From Serratia marcescens (GTDB taxonomy: Bacteria; Pseudomonadota; Gammaproteobacteria; Enterobacterales; Enterobacteriaceae), in the NCBI GenBank assembly GCA_015548865.1, contig JADMXW010000007.1, positions 92,315 through 156,314 on the forward strand: a DNA stretch of 64,000 nucleotides, read 5' to 3'. Position numbers and translations under genes: made by a program. The notes beneath the pieces are model-generated. The model was not told the DNA's origin. It saw only the letters and a program-made list of their open reading frames with translations, and searched no databases. Position 1 is the first letter of the stretch, and the number at the start of each line of letters is the position of its first letter. Positions 1-8,237 of the stretch are shown piece by piece.

Positions 1-2
1 AC

Positions 3-488
3 GTTTCTTCTATTGCACACCAATTGGAGGAGGCCATTTCTGGGTCCGTTGTCCGTCCTATCTGGCAGGTTGCGGCCTCTGAAGGGGTGGTCATCGACAA
101 AATTCAGTTGTTGTTAGGCGTTGTCACCTTTGCTGCGCTGGTGGCAGCCGCGATGGGTATTGCATCGTTGATGACCAGTACCATCATGGAGCGATCCAAG
201 GAAATCGGCTTGATGAAAGCGCTTGGTGCACGTCAGTGGCAGATCATGCTGTTGTTCTATCTTGAAGCAGCAATGAGCGGCTTACTTGGCGGCGCATTGG
301 GTTGTATCGCTGGCTGGGGACTGGCGCGCGCGATTGGCCTGATGTTGTTCGGTGTGCCACTTAGCTTTGCCTGGGTGGTGATCCCATGTGTATTGGTTAT
401 CGCCATGTTGATTGCCGTCATCGGCACCTGGTTCCCAGCGCGGCGCATTGCGCGGCTCTATCCGGTGGAGGTGCTATATGGCCGTTAA
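3..488 (+). CDS. FtsX-like ABC transporter permease, C-terminal part (partial at left edge)
   Basis: The reading frame is open to the left edge of the window, so the N-terminus is missing. The visible 160 or so residues carry three hydrophobic segments and the permease signature around ERSKEIGLMKALGA, typical of the MacB/FtsX domain of type VII ABC transporters. It is followed, with an 11-nt overlap, by a second FtsX permease, then by an ATPase and a TlpA-like thioredoxin. That order (permease, permease, ATPase, thioredoxin) is known from the P19/FTR iron-uptake operons of Campylobacter and enterobacteria. The iron role is inferred from gene order only, because the p19 and ftr genes would lie to the left of the window. 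Confidence 0.85.
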   Translation, partial: VSSIAHQLEEAISGSVVRPIWQVAASEGVVIDKIQLLLGVVTFAALVAAAMGIASLMTSTIMERSKEIGLMKALGARQWQIMLLFYLEAAMSGLLGGALGCIAGWGLARAIGLMLFGVPLSFAWVVIPCVLVIAMLIAVIGTWFPARRIARLYPVEVLYGR

Positions 489-1632
489 TAAATCGGGTGC
501 GTATAGCGGGTTCGGTGGCATGTTTTGGCGGCTGGTGATCCGTGCTTTACGTTTGCGAATGCAGCGCGTCAGCGTGGTGTTTGCTGCACTGACTGTCGGT
601 GCTGCCATCGTTACCGCCATGTCGGCGGTGTATTTTGATATCAACGCCAAAATGAGCCAGGAACTGCGTACCTTTGGCGCTAACTTTTATATTGGCCCAG
701 CTCACGGCGGCACGTTGGCACAAAGCGGGTTTCAGCCAATTCTCGATAATGCTCCGCCGGGATTGATTAATGCTGCCAGTCCTTATTTGTACGGTATGGC
801 GCGTACCGAGTTGGAGAAAGTGGTGTTGATGGGGGTATGGTTTGATGCGCTGCGGCAACTCTCTCCCTACTGGCAGGTAACCGGTGACTGGATTGGCGTC
901 AAGTTTGACGATCGTAATGCGATGATTGGCGTCAAACTGGCTGAACGCTTACACGTGAAAGTGGGGGATAGCGTCACGTTGGTGGATGGCAGCGTGCGTC
1001 AGCGCTTGCGTATCAAAGGGATCGTTGAAGCCGGTGACGCAACGGACAATATGCTGATTGTGAATTTGGAACTGGCGCAAAAATGGCTGCAAAAAGAAGG
1101 CACAATCAGTAATGCGCTGTTGAGTGTTAGTAACGATCTAGGGCAGGTTGATCGCTTTGCTGCCAGCCTGCAACAGCAATATCCCGACCTGGAAATCCGG
1201 CCTATTCTCAAGGTTTCAGCCTCGGAAGGGCAGGTACTGAACAAGATTAAAGGGTTGATGGGACTGGTGTCCGCCGTCATTCTGGTGCTCTCTTCACTGT
1301 GTGTGAACACCACGCTGATGGCGATTGTCGGCGAGCGTGCCAAAGAGTTTGCGTTGCAAAAAGCGTTGGGCGCGAGCGGTAAAGATATTGTACGCCAAAT
1401 GCTGGCTGAAACCGGTGTTATCGCACTCGCGGCGGTGATTTGTGGTTGTCTGCTGGGGTACCTGCTGGCGCAAGTGCTGGGGCTGACGGTGTTCAACGCA
1501 AGTATCTCGCTGCGTGCGCCCGTGCTACCGTTGACGCTGTTGCTATCGTTGCTGGTGGCCTCTGCCGCTGCAGTGTTTCCTACCCGGCGCGCGATCCATG
1601 TCGAACCCGCAAAAGTGTTAAAAGGGGAGTGA
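478..1632 (+). CDS. FtsX-like ABC transporter permease
   Basis: A 384-residue inner-membrane permease. The start at 478 is chosen because GGAGGTG lies just upstream and the ATG overlaps the end of the previous permease, which suggests translational coupling. The N-terminal transmembrane helix is followed by a periplasmic MacB-like domain (roughly residues 45-250). The C-terminal part holds three membrane segments with the FtsX signature around ERAKEFALQKALGA. It pairs with the upstream permease and the downstream ATPase to form one transporter. The neighbouring thioredoxin suggests work on periplasmic iron or redox, but the substrate cannot be read from the sequence. Confidence 0.88.
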   Translation: MAVNKSGAYSGFGGMFWRLVIRALRLRMQRVSVVFAALTVGAAIVTAMSAVYFDINAKMSQELRTFGANFYIGPAHGGTLAQSGFQPILDNAPPGLINAASPYLYGMARTELEKVVLMGVWFDALRQLSPYWQVTGDWIGVKFDDRNAMIGVKLAERLHVKVGDSVTLVDGSVRQRLRIKGIVEAGDATDNMLIVNLELAQKWLQKEGTISNALLSVSNDLGQVDRFAASLQQQYPDLEIRPILKVSASEGQVLNKIKGLMGLVSAVILVLSSLCVNTTLMAIVGERAKEFALQKALGASGKDIVRQMLAETGVIALAAVICGCLLGYLLAQVLGLTVFNASISLRAPVLPLTLLLSLLVASAAAVFPTRRAIHVEPAKVLKGE

Positions 1633-1636
1633 TTCA

Positions 1637-2335
1637 ATGGGTGTTGCACATAACCCGCAAGAGGCGGTGATTGAAACCCGCCAACTGTATAAGCGCTTCG
1701 GGCAGGTTACTGCGCTGGAAAATATCAATATCTGTATTCAGCGCGGTGAGTTTGTCGCCATCATGGGAGCATCCGGCTCGGGAAAAACGACGCTGATGAA
1801 TATCCTCACCTGTCTTGATACTGTGACGGAGGGGCAGGTATTGCTGGATGGTGTTGATGCTGCCGCTCTGGATGAAGAAGGACGGCGGCGTTTTCGTGCG
1901 GACAAAATCGGGCTGGTATTTCAGCAATTCCACCTGATCCCGTTTCTCACGGCGCTGGAAAATGTGATGCTGGCACAGCATTACCATAGTGTGGTAGATG
2001 AAACGGCAGCGCGTCAGGTGCTGGCCCAAGTAGGGTTGGAACATCGTACCGATCATTTACCCAGTCAGCTTTCCGGTGGGGAACAGCAGCGTGTCTGTAT
2101 TGCTCGCGCGTTGGTGAACGAGCCACCAGTGATTTTTGCCGATGAACCGACCGGTAATCTGGATGAAGAGAATGAACAACGGGTGCTGGCGTTGTTGCAG
2201 GATCTGCATCATCAGGGGCGTACTATTGTTATGGTGACGCACAACCCGGAATTAGGGCGCTTTGCCGATCGTATTATCCGTTTGCAGCACGGCAAGTATT
2301 TGAGCGAGGAGGTTCAACATCATGCAGTGGCGTAA
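1637..2335 (+). CDS. ABC transporter ATP-binding protein (LolD/MacB type)
   Basis: A 232-residue ATPase. Walker A GASGSGKT is at residues 44-51, a Q-loop near 96, the signature LSGGE at 145-149, Walker B VIFADE at 165-170 and the switch histidine near 202. The compact single-domain form and the upstream FtsX-type permeases place it in the LolD/MacB subfamily, which drives mechanotransmission rather than classical solute import. The start lies 4 nt after the previous stop. The end overlaps the thioredoxin gene by 14 nt, so the four genes form one operon. Confidence 0.93.
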   Translation: MGVAHNPQEAVIETRQLYKRFGQVTALENINICIQRGEFVAIMGASGSGKTTLMNILTCLDTVTEGQVLLDGVDAAALDEEGRRRFRADKIGLVFQQFHLIPFLTALENVMLAQHYHSVVDETAARQVLAQVGLEHRTDHLPSQLSGGEQQRVCIARALVNEPPVIFADEPTGNLDEENEQRVLALLQDLHHQGRTIVMVTHNPELGRFADRIIRLQHGKYLSEEVQHHAVA

Positions 2336-2822
2336 AGTGATAACGCTAGGGTGTCTGATGGGCGTGCTGACACTGCTGTCGGGCTGTAAAGAAGAGCAGG
2401 TGAAGGTCGGTGCACCTGCTCCAGCACTGGCGGCTTACGATCTTGCCGGACAGCAGGTAGAGCTGGCGCGCTGGCAGGGCAAACAAGTCTATCTTAACTT
2501 CTGGTCTTCCGGTTGCGGGGGGTGTCTGGCGGAGATGGGCACGCTTGAAAAACTGAGCAAAACCTACGCAAATAACGTGGTAGTGGTGGCTGTTAATACC
2601 GATCCTGACGGGGTGGATATTGCTGCGCTGTTGGCCCAGCAGCACATCAGCTATCCGGTTATTCGCGATCAGTTGGGGATAACCAAAGAACGCTATCAAG
2701 TGGTGGGGACGCCGACGTCGTTTGTGATAGATGCGTCGGGGAAAGTGACGGCCCAGCATGAAGGGGCGCGCAATGAACAACAGTTGACGGCGTTGTTCAA
2801 ACAGTTAGCCACCGGTGCATAA
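2322..2822 (+). CDS. TlpA-like thioredoxin-fold lipoprotein
   Basis: A 166-residue protein with a lipoprotein signal: a hydrophobic segment ends in LLSGC, so Cys22 is the likely lipidation site. The rest is a TlpA/ResA-like thioredoxin fold with the active-site motif CGGC at residues 65-68 and the cis-proline region VVGTPTSFVID. It should act in the periplasm as a thiol reductant or oxidant. Thioredoxin-like genes close P19/FTR iron operons in other bacteria, which is the basis for linking it to iron uptake here. The gene overlaps the ATPase gene and is followed by a hairpin. Confidence 0.88.
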   Translation: MQWRKVITLGCLMGVLTLLSGCKEEQVKVGAPAPALAAYDLAGQQVELARWQGKQVYLNFWSSGCGGCLAEMGTLEKLSKTYANNVVVVAVNTDPDGVDIAALLAQQHISYPVIRDQLGITKERYQVVGTPTSFVIDASGKVTAQHEGARNEQQLTALFKQLATGA

Positions 2823-2835
2823 GCACCTTTAGCCC

Positions 2836-2861
2836 GTGGCGCAGGGGAAACCCAGCGCCAC
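2836..2861. terminator. Hairpin between convergent genes
   Basis: GTGGCGC and GCGCCAC form a 7-bp stem. Beyond an A/A mismatch it is extended by GGG/CCC closing a GAAA tetraloop. It sits between the thioredoxin gene and the convergent EamA gene. There is no strong U-run on either side, so termination is inferred from position. Confidence 0.45.
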
Positions 2862-2869
2862 CTTCACGT

Positions 2870-3844
2870 TTATTTCTCCTGCACTGCGGTGTCTACCTTG
2901 ACCACAACGGATTTAGGCTTGATGCGCATGGCTCCGACGACACCAACCAATAAACAAAAAATACCGCAAAATGTCAGCAGGGGCGGCCATGCCTGACGCA
3001 ACATAAAGGTGTATGTCAGCCCCGCCAGCGTTTCGAACACGATCAGCGGCCCCACCAGTACCGTTGGTAGGCGTTGGCTGGCTTGATTCCAACAGAAAGT
3101 GCCAAGCCATGAGCAAAGCAACCCGATCGCCAGCATTAGTCCGATGAATACCAAAGGGCGTGGGCCAAACGGCAGTACGAAATCAGGCCGTGTCAGTGCC
3201 AGTTGCCCGCTGACAATGACGTAGGCTAGCAGAGCCATGGGTAACGTCACGATACCCTGTGCAGTGGCCCAGGTGGTAGATTTTTTGTCCAGATTACGGC
3301 GTAGCCAGCGTGCATTACGCAATGGATACCAGGTCCAGCAGATCACGGCGATGACAGCCATGCCGATCCCACTCAGATAGCGTTCCATATCGACCTGTTC
3401 ATCCTGGACATTCAACTCTGCAAGATTCACACATAATAGCCCGAGTAAAATCAGCAGCAGCGGTGGGGTCAATCGCCACCAGGAGAGTACGCCTTCCTGT
3501 CGCCCGTAAAGCAGATTAGCCGTAACGGCGATCACTACCGGCAGAGTGCCAATAATCATGGTAGAGACGGGAGCCCCGGTACGCTGGATCGCACTGGCAA
3601 GGAAAAAGTAATAGAGCAGATTGCCTACCGCTGAGAGTTTCAACGCCTCAACCCAATCTGCACGGCTTAAACGGCCAAGACGCTTTCTGTCAGCCCAGGC
3701 CAGCGGCAATGCTATCAGTCCAAATGCCACATAGCGGCCCGCAGACTGCAACGCAGCGGGGTACTCCGGCACTATTAATGGGCCAACGAAAATCAGCCCC
3801 CACATCAAACCCGCCGTCAGAGCGAACACGATCCCGCTTAACAT
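2870..3844 (-). CDS. EamA/DMT-family transporter
   Basis: A 324-residue polytopic membrane protein with about ten hydrophobic segments in the two-fold pattern of the drug/metabolite transporter superfamily (two EamA halves). An early GLMWGLIF motif and a QRTGAPVSTMIIGTLPVV stretch are typical of the family. It lies downstream of, and in the same direction as, an AraC regulator, separated by 109 bp. Such pairs are common, and the regulator usually controls export of an amino acid or small metabolite. The substrate is unknown. Confidence 0.85.
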   Translation of the reverse strand: MLSGIVFALTAGLMWGLIFVGPLIVPEYPAALQSAGRYVAFGLIALPLAWADRKRLGRLSRADWVEALKLSAVGNLLYYFFLASAIQRTGAPVSTMIIGTLPVVIAVTANLLYGRQEGVLSWWRLTPPLLLILLGLLCVNLAELNVQDEQVDMERYLSGIGMAVIAVICWTWYPLRNARWLRRNLDKKSTTWATAQGIVTLPMALLAYVIVSGQLALTRPDFVLPFGPRPLVFIGLMLAIGLLCSWLGTFCWNQASQRLPTVLVGPLIVFETLAGLTYTFMLRQAWPPLLTFCGIFCLLVGVVGAMRIKPKSVVVKVDTAVQEK

Positions 3845-3871
3845 ATGACACCTGCTACCCGTTTATTCTTG

Positions 3872-3886
3872 AAGGGCTGAGCCCTT
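3872..3886. promoter_or_regulatory. Short perfect palindrome upstream of the EamA gene
   Basis: AAGGGC-TGA-GCCCTT lies about 30 bp upstream of the EamA start, between the AraC and EamA genes. It could be an operator or a small hairpin. Nothing else supports it. Confidence 0.25.
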
Positions 3887-3953
3887 ATGTTGTCGTATCA
3901 AAGCAAGCCTAACTGGTAAGCCGGATAACATATTGTAGGATATTGCGCTTTTT

Positions 3954-4883
3954 TTACCGGTAGCGGCCGTGCGGCATAACCTGTTTTTGATAGCGAACTG
4001 GCGTAATGCCATAACGCTGGGCAAAGCTGCGCGTCAGATGGGCTTGATCTGTCAACCCGACCTCCGCAGCCACCTGTGCTGCTGGCATACCGCGGCACAG
4101 CAGTTGTTTAGCCCGTTGCAAACGGATCGCCATCAGCATCTGGTGTGGGGTGACGTGGTAGTGCGCCTTGAAGCGACGCAGGAAGTGGTATGGACTAAGG
4201 GCGGCAATGTTTGCCAGCTCTGTCAGTGTGATAGCATGAGCAAAATTGTCGTTAAGGTAGTGTTTCACTTCATCAAAGCGTGATAAGGCTTCCGTCTGTA
4301 ACGGTTGCGCCACGCGGGCAAAGGGACGAAAAATATCGATTATCCCCAGCATCAAGCTGTCACAGGCCAGTGGGTCGTGAGCTCGCCACAGCGCGGCTAA
4401 CAGAGCTGATAGTTGGCGGGCGGCCAGCGGGTCATGACGAACTACCTCGTTAAACCACCAGCCTTGCTCACCGGAGAGCGCTTCTAGCTGCGCTGGCTCA
4501 ATATAAATCATACGGTAACGCCATCCTTCCTCACCAACGGCCTGCCCAGTGTGCAGTTCATCGGGATTCATCAACACCAGCGTATCTTGTGCCGCCACAT
4601 GCTGAGCGCCACGATAACGAAACCGTTCGGCACCAAAGTCGATAGTGCCGATGCCAAAGGCATCATGGGTATGGGGCTCAAAAGCACAGCTGGCAATATG
4701 CGCCTGATATAACTCGACGCCAGGCTGCTGAGGTACATGACGAAATTGCGCACGATCCAACGGACCTTGAAACATCTCACGATCGACGCCTTCTTTTTTA
4801 TCGAGTAATGACAGGGGGGCGCTATTCATGTTCAGGTCCATGACGTATTTTTGAATGGATAAGACTGGATTTGCATAAATCAT
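3954..4883 (-). CDS. AraC-family transcriptional regulator
   Basis: Up to 309 residues. An N-terminal cupin-like sensing domain contains FEPHTHDAFGIGTIDFG and a MNPDELHTG motif. The C-terminal 100 residues form the double helix-turn-helix of the AraC family, including LTELANIAALSPYHFLRRFK and the conserved YGITPVRYQ end. The start is uncertain: in-frame ATGs at 4883, 4841 and 4829 all lack a strong ribosome-binding site. It lies upstream of the EamA exporter on the same strand and is its likely regulator. Confidence 0.85.
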   Translation of the reverse strand: MIYANPVLSIQKYVMDLNMNSAPLSLLDKKEGVDREMFQGPLDRAQFRHVPQQPGVELYQAHIASCAFEPHTHDAFGIGTIDFGAERFRYRGAQHVAAQDTLVLMNPDELHTGQAVGEEGWRYRMIYIEPAQLEALSGEQGWWFNEVVRHDPLAARQLSALLAALWRAHDPLACDSLMLGIIDIFRPFARVAQPLQTEALSRFDEVKHYLNDNFAHAITLTELANIAALSPYHFLRRFKAHYHVTPHQMLMAIRLQRAKQLLCRGMPAAQVAAEVGLTDQAHLTRSFAQRYGITPVRYQKQVMPHGRYR

Positions 4884-5087
4884 AACAAAAAGATTTATAC
4901 AACCGCGACGAAAATTAAATCCACAAAAAATGTAATTATATTAATGTATTGATTTTAAATGTTTTTGTTTCATTTTGTGGAGTAAGGCGTTACTCAGTCT
5001 TTCTCTGCTTATTTTCTTAGTAGAAAATAATATAACACAATCCGATTGCTTATTTGTCGCGGCATTTTTTCCCCCGTATCTATATCT

Positions 5088-5222
5088 TAAATAATTCGAG
5101 TCGCAGGACAAAACATTAACGTTTTGAATCGCGCGTGCGGCGATCTCGTGAGAGATAAAGCCTTGGCATGTGCCGGCGAACCCAGTCCGCGTACCTGCAA
5201 CGTGAAGTATGACGAATATATA
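5088..5222. repeat. Probable dispersed intergenic repeat with imperfect inverted ends
   Basis: A 135-bp element in the gap upstream of cbl. Its ends (TATATCTTAAATAATTCGAG on the left; the right end reads TATATTCGTCATACTTCACG on the other strand) are imperfect inverted copies, each followed by GTCGCAGG or GTTGCAGG. The 'attcgag..gcagg / cctgcaac..gaagtatgacg' pattern matches intergenic repeats I recall from Pectobacterium, Dickeya and Serratia genomes. No coding potential was seen. The rest of the gap (4884-5087) is AT-rich with nothing recognisable. Confidence 0.5.
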
Positions 5223-5260
5223 AGGCGTTTTTATAGAACGATGTAGAGATGGAGAACAAA

Positions 5261-6214
5261 GTGAATTTTCAACAACTGAAGATTATTCGAGAATCGGCAC
5301 GGCGCAACTATAATCTGACGGAAGTCGCCAATTCGCTGTTTACGTCTCAGTCGGGCGTGAGTCGTCATATCCGTGAACTGGAAGAAGAGTTGGGCATCGA
5401 AATTTTTATTCGCCGTGGCAAACGGCTGCTTGGTATGACCGAACCGGGCAAAGAGTTGCTGGTGGTCGCAGAACGTATTCTGAATGACGCAAATAACATT
5501 CGTCGCCTGGCCAACGTGTTCACCAATAACGATGTTGGCCAACTGGTGATTGCCACCACGCATACCCAGGCACGCTACAGTTTACCCAATGTAATTAAGG
5601 AATTTCGTGCCATCTACCCGCAAGTACGGTTAGTACTGAACCAGGGCACACCAGACGATATTGTTGCCATGCTGCACTCCGGTGAAGCGGATATCGGTAT
5701 TGCCAGTGAGCAATTGATGAATGACGCCACGCTGGCCGCATTTCCTTACTATCGCTGGCATCACGCTATCCTGGTGCCACAACAGCATCCTTTGGTAGAG
5801 GTGCCAGCGGTTACGCTGGATATGCTTAGTAAACTGCCGCTAATTACTTATCGGCAAGGGATAACCGGACGGTCTCGCGTTGATCGTGCCTTTCTGGCAG
5901 CAGGCATGACGCCCGATATTGCCCTGAGTGCCCAGGATTCGGATGTGATTAAAACCTATGTGGAATTAGGACTGGGCGTGGGGATTGTCGCCGACCACTC
6001 CTATGAGCCTGCTCGAGATAAAGGGCTGGTGCGCCTGAATGCGGAGCATCTGTTTGAAGGGAATACGGTGTGGATTGGGCTAAAGAAAAGCCAGCTACAG
6101 CGCAATTATGCCTGGAAATTTTTGCAGTTGTGCAACAGCGAACTCTCGCTGGATGAGATCAAAGATAAAGTCTTTTCCGATAACGAAGAGTCCGTCATCG
6201 ACTATCAAATTTAG
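5261..6214 (+). CDS. cbl: LysR-type regulator Cbl (CysB-like, sulfur-starvation response)
   Basis: The translation follows E. coli Cbl closely along its length, including NYNLTEVANSLFTSQSGVSR in the N-terminal helix-turn-helix, IATTHTQARYSLP at the start of the effector domain, and the C-terminal DYQI. Cbl activates the tau and ssu alkanesulfonate genes when sulfate is scarce, and adenosine phosphosulfate is its anti-inducer. The GTG at 5261 is preferred over the ATG at 5249: GGAG sits 6 nt before it, and the product then begins with the family's NFQQLK. The usual neighbour nac is absent; gltP follows. Confidence 0.92.
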   Translation: MNFQQLKIIRESARRNYNLTEVANSLFTSQSGVSRHIRELEEELGIEIFIRRGKRLLGMTEPGKELLVVAERILNDANNIRRLANVFTNNDVGQLVIATTHTQARYSLPNVIKEFRAIYPQVRLVLNQGTPDDIVAMLHSGEADIGIASEQLMNDATLAAFPYYRWHHAILVPQQHPLVEVPAVTLDMLSKLPLITYRQGITGRSRVDRAFLAAGMTPDIALSAQDSDVIKTYVELGLGVGIVADHSYEPARDKGLVRLNAEHLFEGNTVWIGLKKSQLQRNYAWKFLQLCNSELSLDEIKDKVFSDNEESVIDYQI

Positions 6215-6391
6215 AGCTTATTCCATTCGGACCATTTTACTGACTATTTTGGGTGCCAGGCAGTGTTTGAAATCCTCATGTACTTGGTATTCGCATGGGT
6301 TCTAAACGCTGTCCGTGGTTTAACGGGCCGGGTCAAGTATGCTTGCTGGGATAGATTTTTCACCTACAAATCCGCGACAGTGGCGGTTTGC

Positions 6392-6405
6392 TTGATATCG
6401 ATCAA
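6392..6405. promoter_or_regulatory. FNR-type site, perfect consensus
   Basis: TTGAT-ATCG-ATCAA is an exact match to the FNR half-site palindrome TTGAT-N4-ATCAA. It lies inside a longer imperfect inverted repeat (cggtttgcttgat / atcaagtgaaccg), in the 638-bp gap between cbl and gltP. It is about 450 bp upstream of the gltP start, so it implies either a long leader or an unannotated transcript. I see no other recognisable element in the gap. Confidence 0.5.
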
Positions 6406-6852
6406 GTGAACCGCTGTTGGCAGCGATCACGCATCCTGCTGCTTCTTTTGCCTCATCCTGACATATCTTCTTTATCTTTTCTTTATCACGGTGAATAACT
6501 TGTTTTTTTACGAGTTTTTCAGTGTTTTATCACATTTTTTTGACATAAATGTGACTTTTAACCCGAATTACCTGCTTGATCTCACGGAAATGGGATAGTA
6601 GTATCCCCGACCATAACAATAACGTATGTCTGATGTTTTGCTTTCAGATACAGTCACTTGTCAATCCATCTAACGTTGCTGTGTGCAGAATTCAAGCTCG
6701 CGCGCCGCACAGAAGGGTCATCAAGGCGTACCGCATCAGCATTCACATTGGTCGCATTTTATCTCCGCCATCCTTATGCGTCGTTCAACCGGAAGAGCGG
6801 CGCAGTGGGCCGTACGTTCGCGGCACCAGGTGGTCTTGCAACGGAATTCACT

Positions 6853-8172
6853 ATGAAATCAATCAAAATCAGCCTTGCCTGGCAAATCCTTATTGCATTG
6901 TTCCTGGGTATCCTCGTTGGTGCCGTTCTGCATGAAAATCCCGCTGATCGTCAGTGGCTTATCAGTAACATTTTGAGTCCTGCCGGAGATATCTTTATCC
7001 GACTGATCAAAATGATTGTGGTGCCGATTGTTATCGCAACGCTGATTGTGGGCATCGCTGGGGTAGGGGATGCCAAGAAGTTAGGGCGCATCGGCCTTAA
7101 GACCATTATCTATTTTGAAGTTATCACCACATTCGCCATTATCCTTGGCATTACGCTGGCAAACATTTTCCAACCCGGTCACGGCATAGATATGTCGTCA
7201 TTGACCACGGTGGACATCTCTCAATACCAAAAGACCACCGAACAGGTGCAGAGTGGGTCGCACAGTTTGGTGGCAACTGTGTTGTCGCTGATCCCTCCCA
7301 ATATTTTTGCGGCGATTGCCAAAGGCGACATGCTGCCGATTATCTTCTTCTCCGTCATGTTCGGGCTGGGGCTTTCATCACTGCCAAAAGCACATCGCGA
7401 GCCGTTGTTGAACGTGTTTCGCGGCGTATCGGAAACCATGTTTAAAGTCACCCACATGATCATGCGTTATGCGCCTGTTGGGGTATTTGCGCTGATTTCA
7501 GTGACGGTGGCCAACTTTGGATTTGCCTCACTGTGGCCGCTCGCCAAACTGGTTGTCCTGGTGTACGTAGCCATTCTGTTTTTCGCTTTGGTGGTATTGG
7601 GTATGGTGGCACGCTTGTGCCGCCTGCGGATCACCATGCTGATCCGTATTTTGAAAGATGAACTGATTCTGGCCTACTCCACTGCCAGCTCCGAAACCGT
7701 GTTGCCGCGCATTATTGAAAAGATGGAAGCCTACGGTGCGCCAAAATCGATCACCAGTTTTGTGGTGCCAACGGGATACTCATTTAATCTGGATGGTTCC
7801 ACGCTCTATCAAAGTATTGCGGCCATTTTCATTGCCCAGTTGTATGGCATCGATCTTTCTCTGTGGCAGGAGATTGTGCTGGTGTTAACGCTGATGCTGA
7901 CATCCAAAGGTATTGCCGGTGTGCCGGGCGTCTCTTTTGTGGTGCTGCTGGCAACGTTGGGCAGTGTAGGCATTCCGTTGGAGGGATTAGCCTTTATCGC
8001 CGGGGTGGATCGCATCATGGATATGGCGCGCACAGCGCTGAACGTGGTGGGCAATGCGTTGGCGGTACTGGTTGTCGCGAAGTGGGAAGGGCAGTTTGAT
8101 GAAAAGAAAGCCCGTGCCTATGAGCGTGAAATCAATGGTGCTGGCTCAACGCTGGTAGAAAGTAAGCTCTAA
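6853..8172 (+). CDS. gltP: Glutamate/aspartate:proton symporter GltP
   Basis: 439 residues from the ATG at 6853, matching the 437-residue E. coli GltP almost throughout. The family motifs are present: the serine-rich stretch AYSTASSETVLPRI, the NLDGSTLYQ motif, and the re-entrant loop around TSKGIAGVPG. It is an inner-membrane secondary transporter of the DAACS family that takes up glutamate and aspartate with protons. The open frame extends upstream to 6658, but the GltP family start MKxIKxSLAWQIL fixes the start at 6853. A strong bidirectional terminator follows. Confidence 0.96.
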   Translation: MKSIKISLAWQILIALFLGILVGAVLHENPADRQWLISNILSPAGDIFIRLIKMIVVPIVIATLIVGIAGVGDAKKLGRIGLKTIIYFEVITTFAIILGITLANIFQPGHGIDMSSLTTVDISQYQKTTEQVQSGSHSLVATVLSLIPPNIFAAIAKGDMLPIIFFSVMFGLGLSSLPKAHREPLLNVFRGVSETMFKVTHMIMRYAPVGVFALISVTVANFGFASLWPLAKLVVLVYVAILFFALVVLGMVARLCRLRITMLIRILKDELILAYSTASSETVLPRIIEKMEAYGAPKSITSFVVPTGYSFNLDGSTLYQSIAAIFIAQLYGIDLSLWQEIVLVLTLMLTSKGIAGVPGVSFVVLLATLGSVGIPLEGLAFIAGVDRIMDMARTALNVVGNALAVLVVAKWEGQFDEKKARAYEREINGAGSTLVESKL

Positions 8173-8194
8173 TCGGTTATTTGGACAGGCTATG

Positions 8195-8229
8195 AAAAAA
8201 CCGCCCGGAATGAACCGGGCGGTTTTTTT
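8195..8229. terminator. Bidirectional rho-independent terminator between gltP and dcuB
   Basis: AAAAAACCGCCCGG, a 6-nt loop, then CCGGGCGGTTTTTTT. A GC-rich stem with a U-run in both orientations serves the two convergent genes. Confidence 0.93.
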
Positions 8230-8237
8230 GGTAAGAA

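Noticed and set aside
5249..5260. ATG at 5249 as the start of cbl.
   Set aside because: The GTG at 5261 has the better-placed GGAG and gives the conserved family N-terminus.
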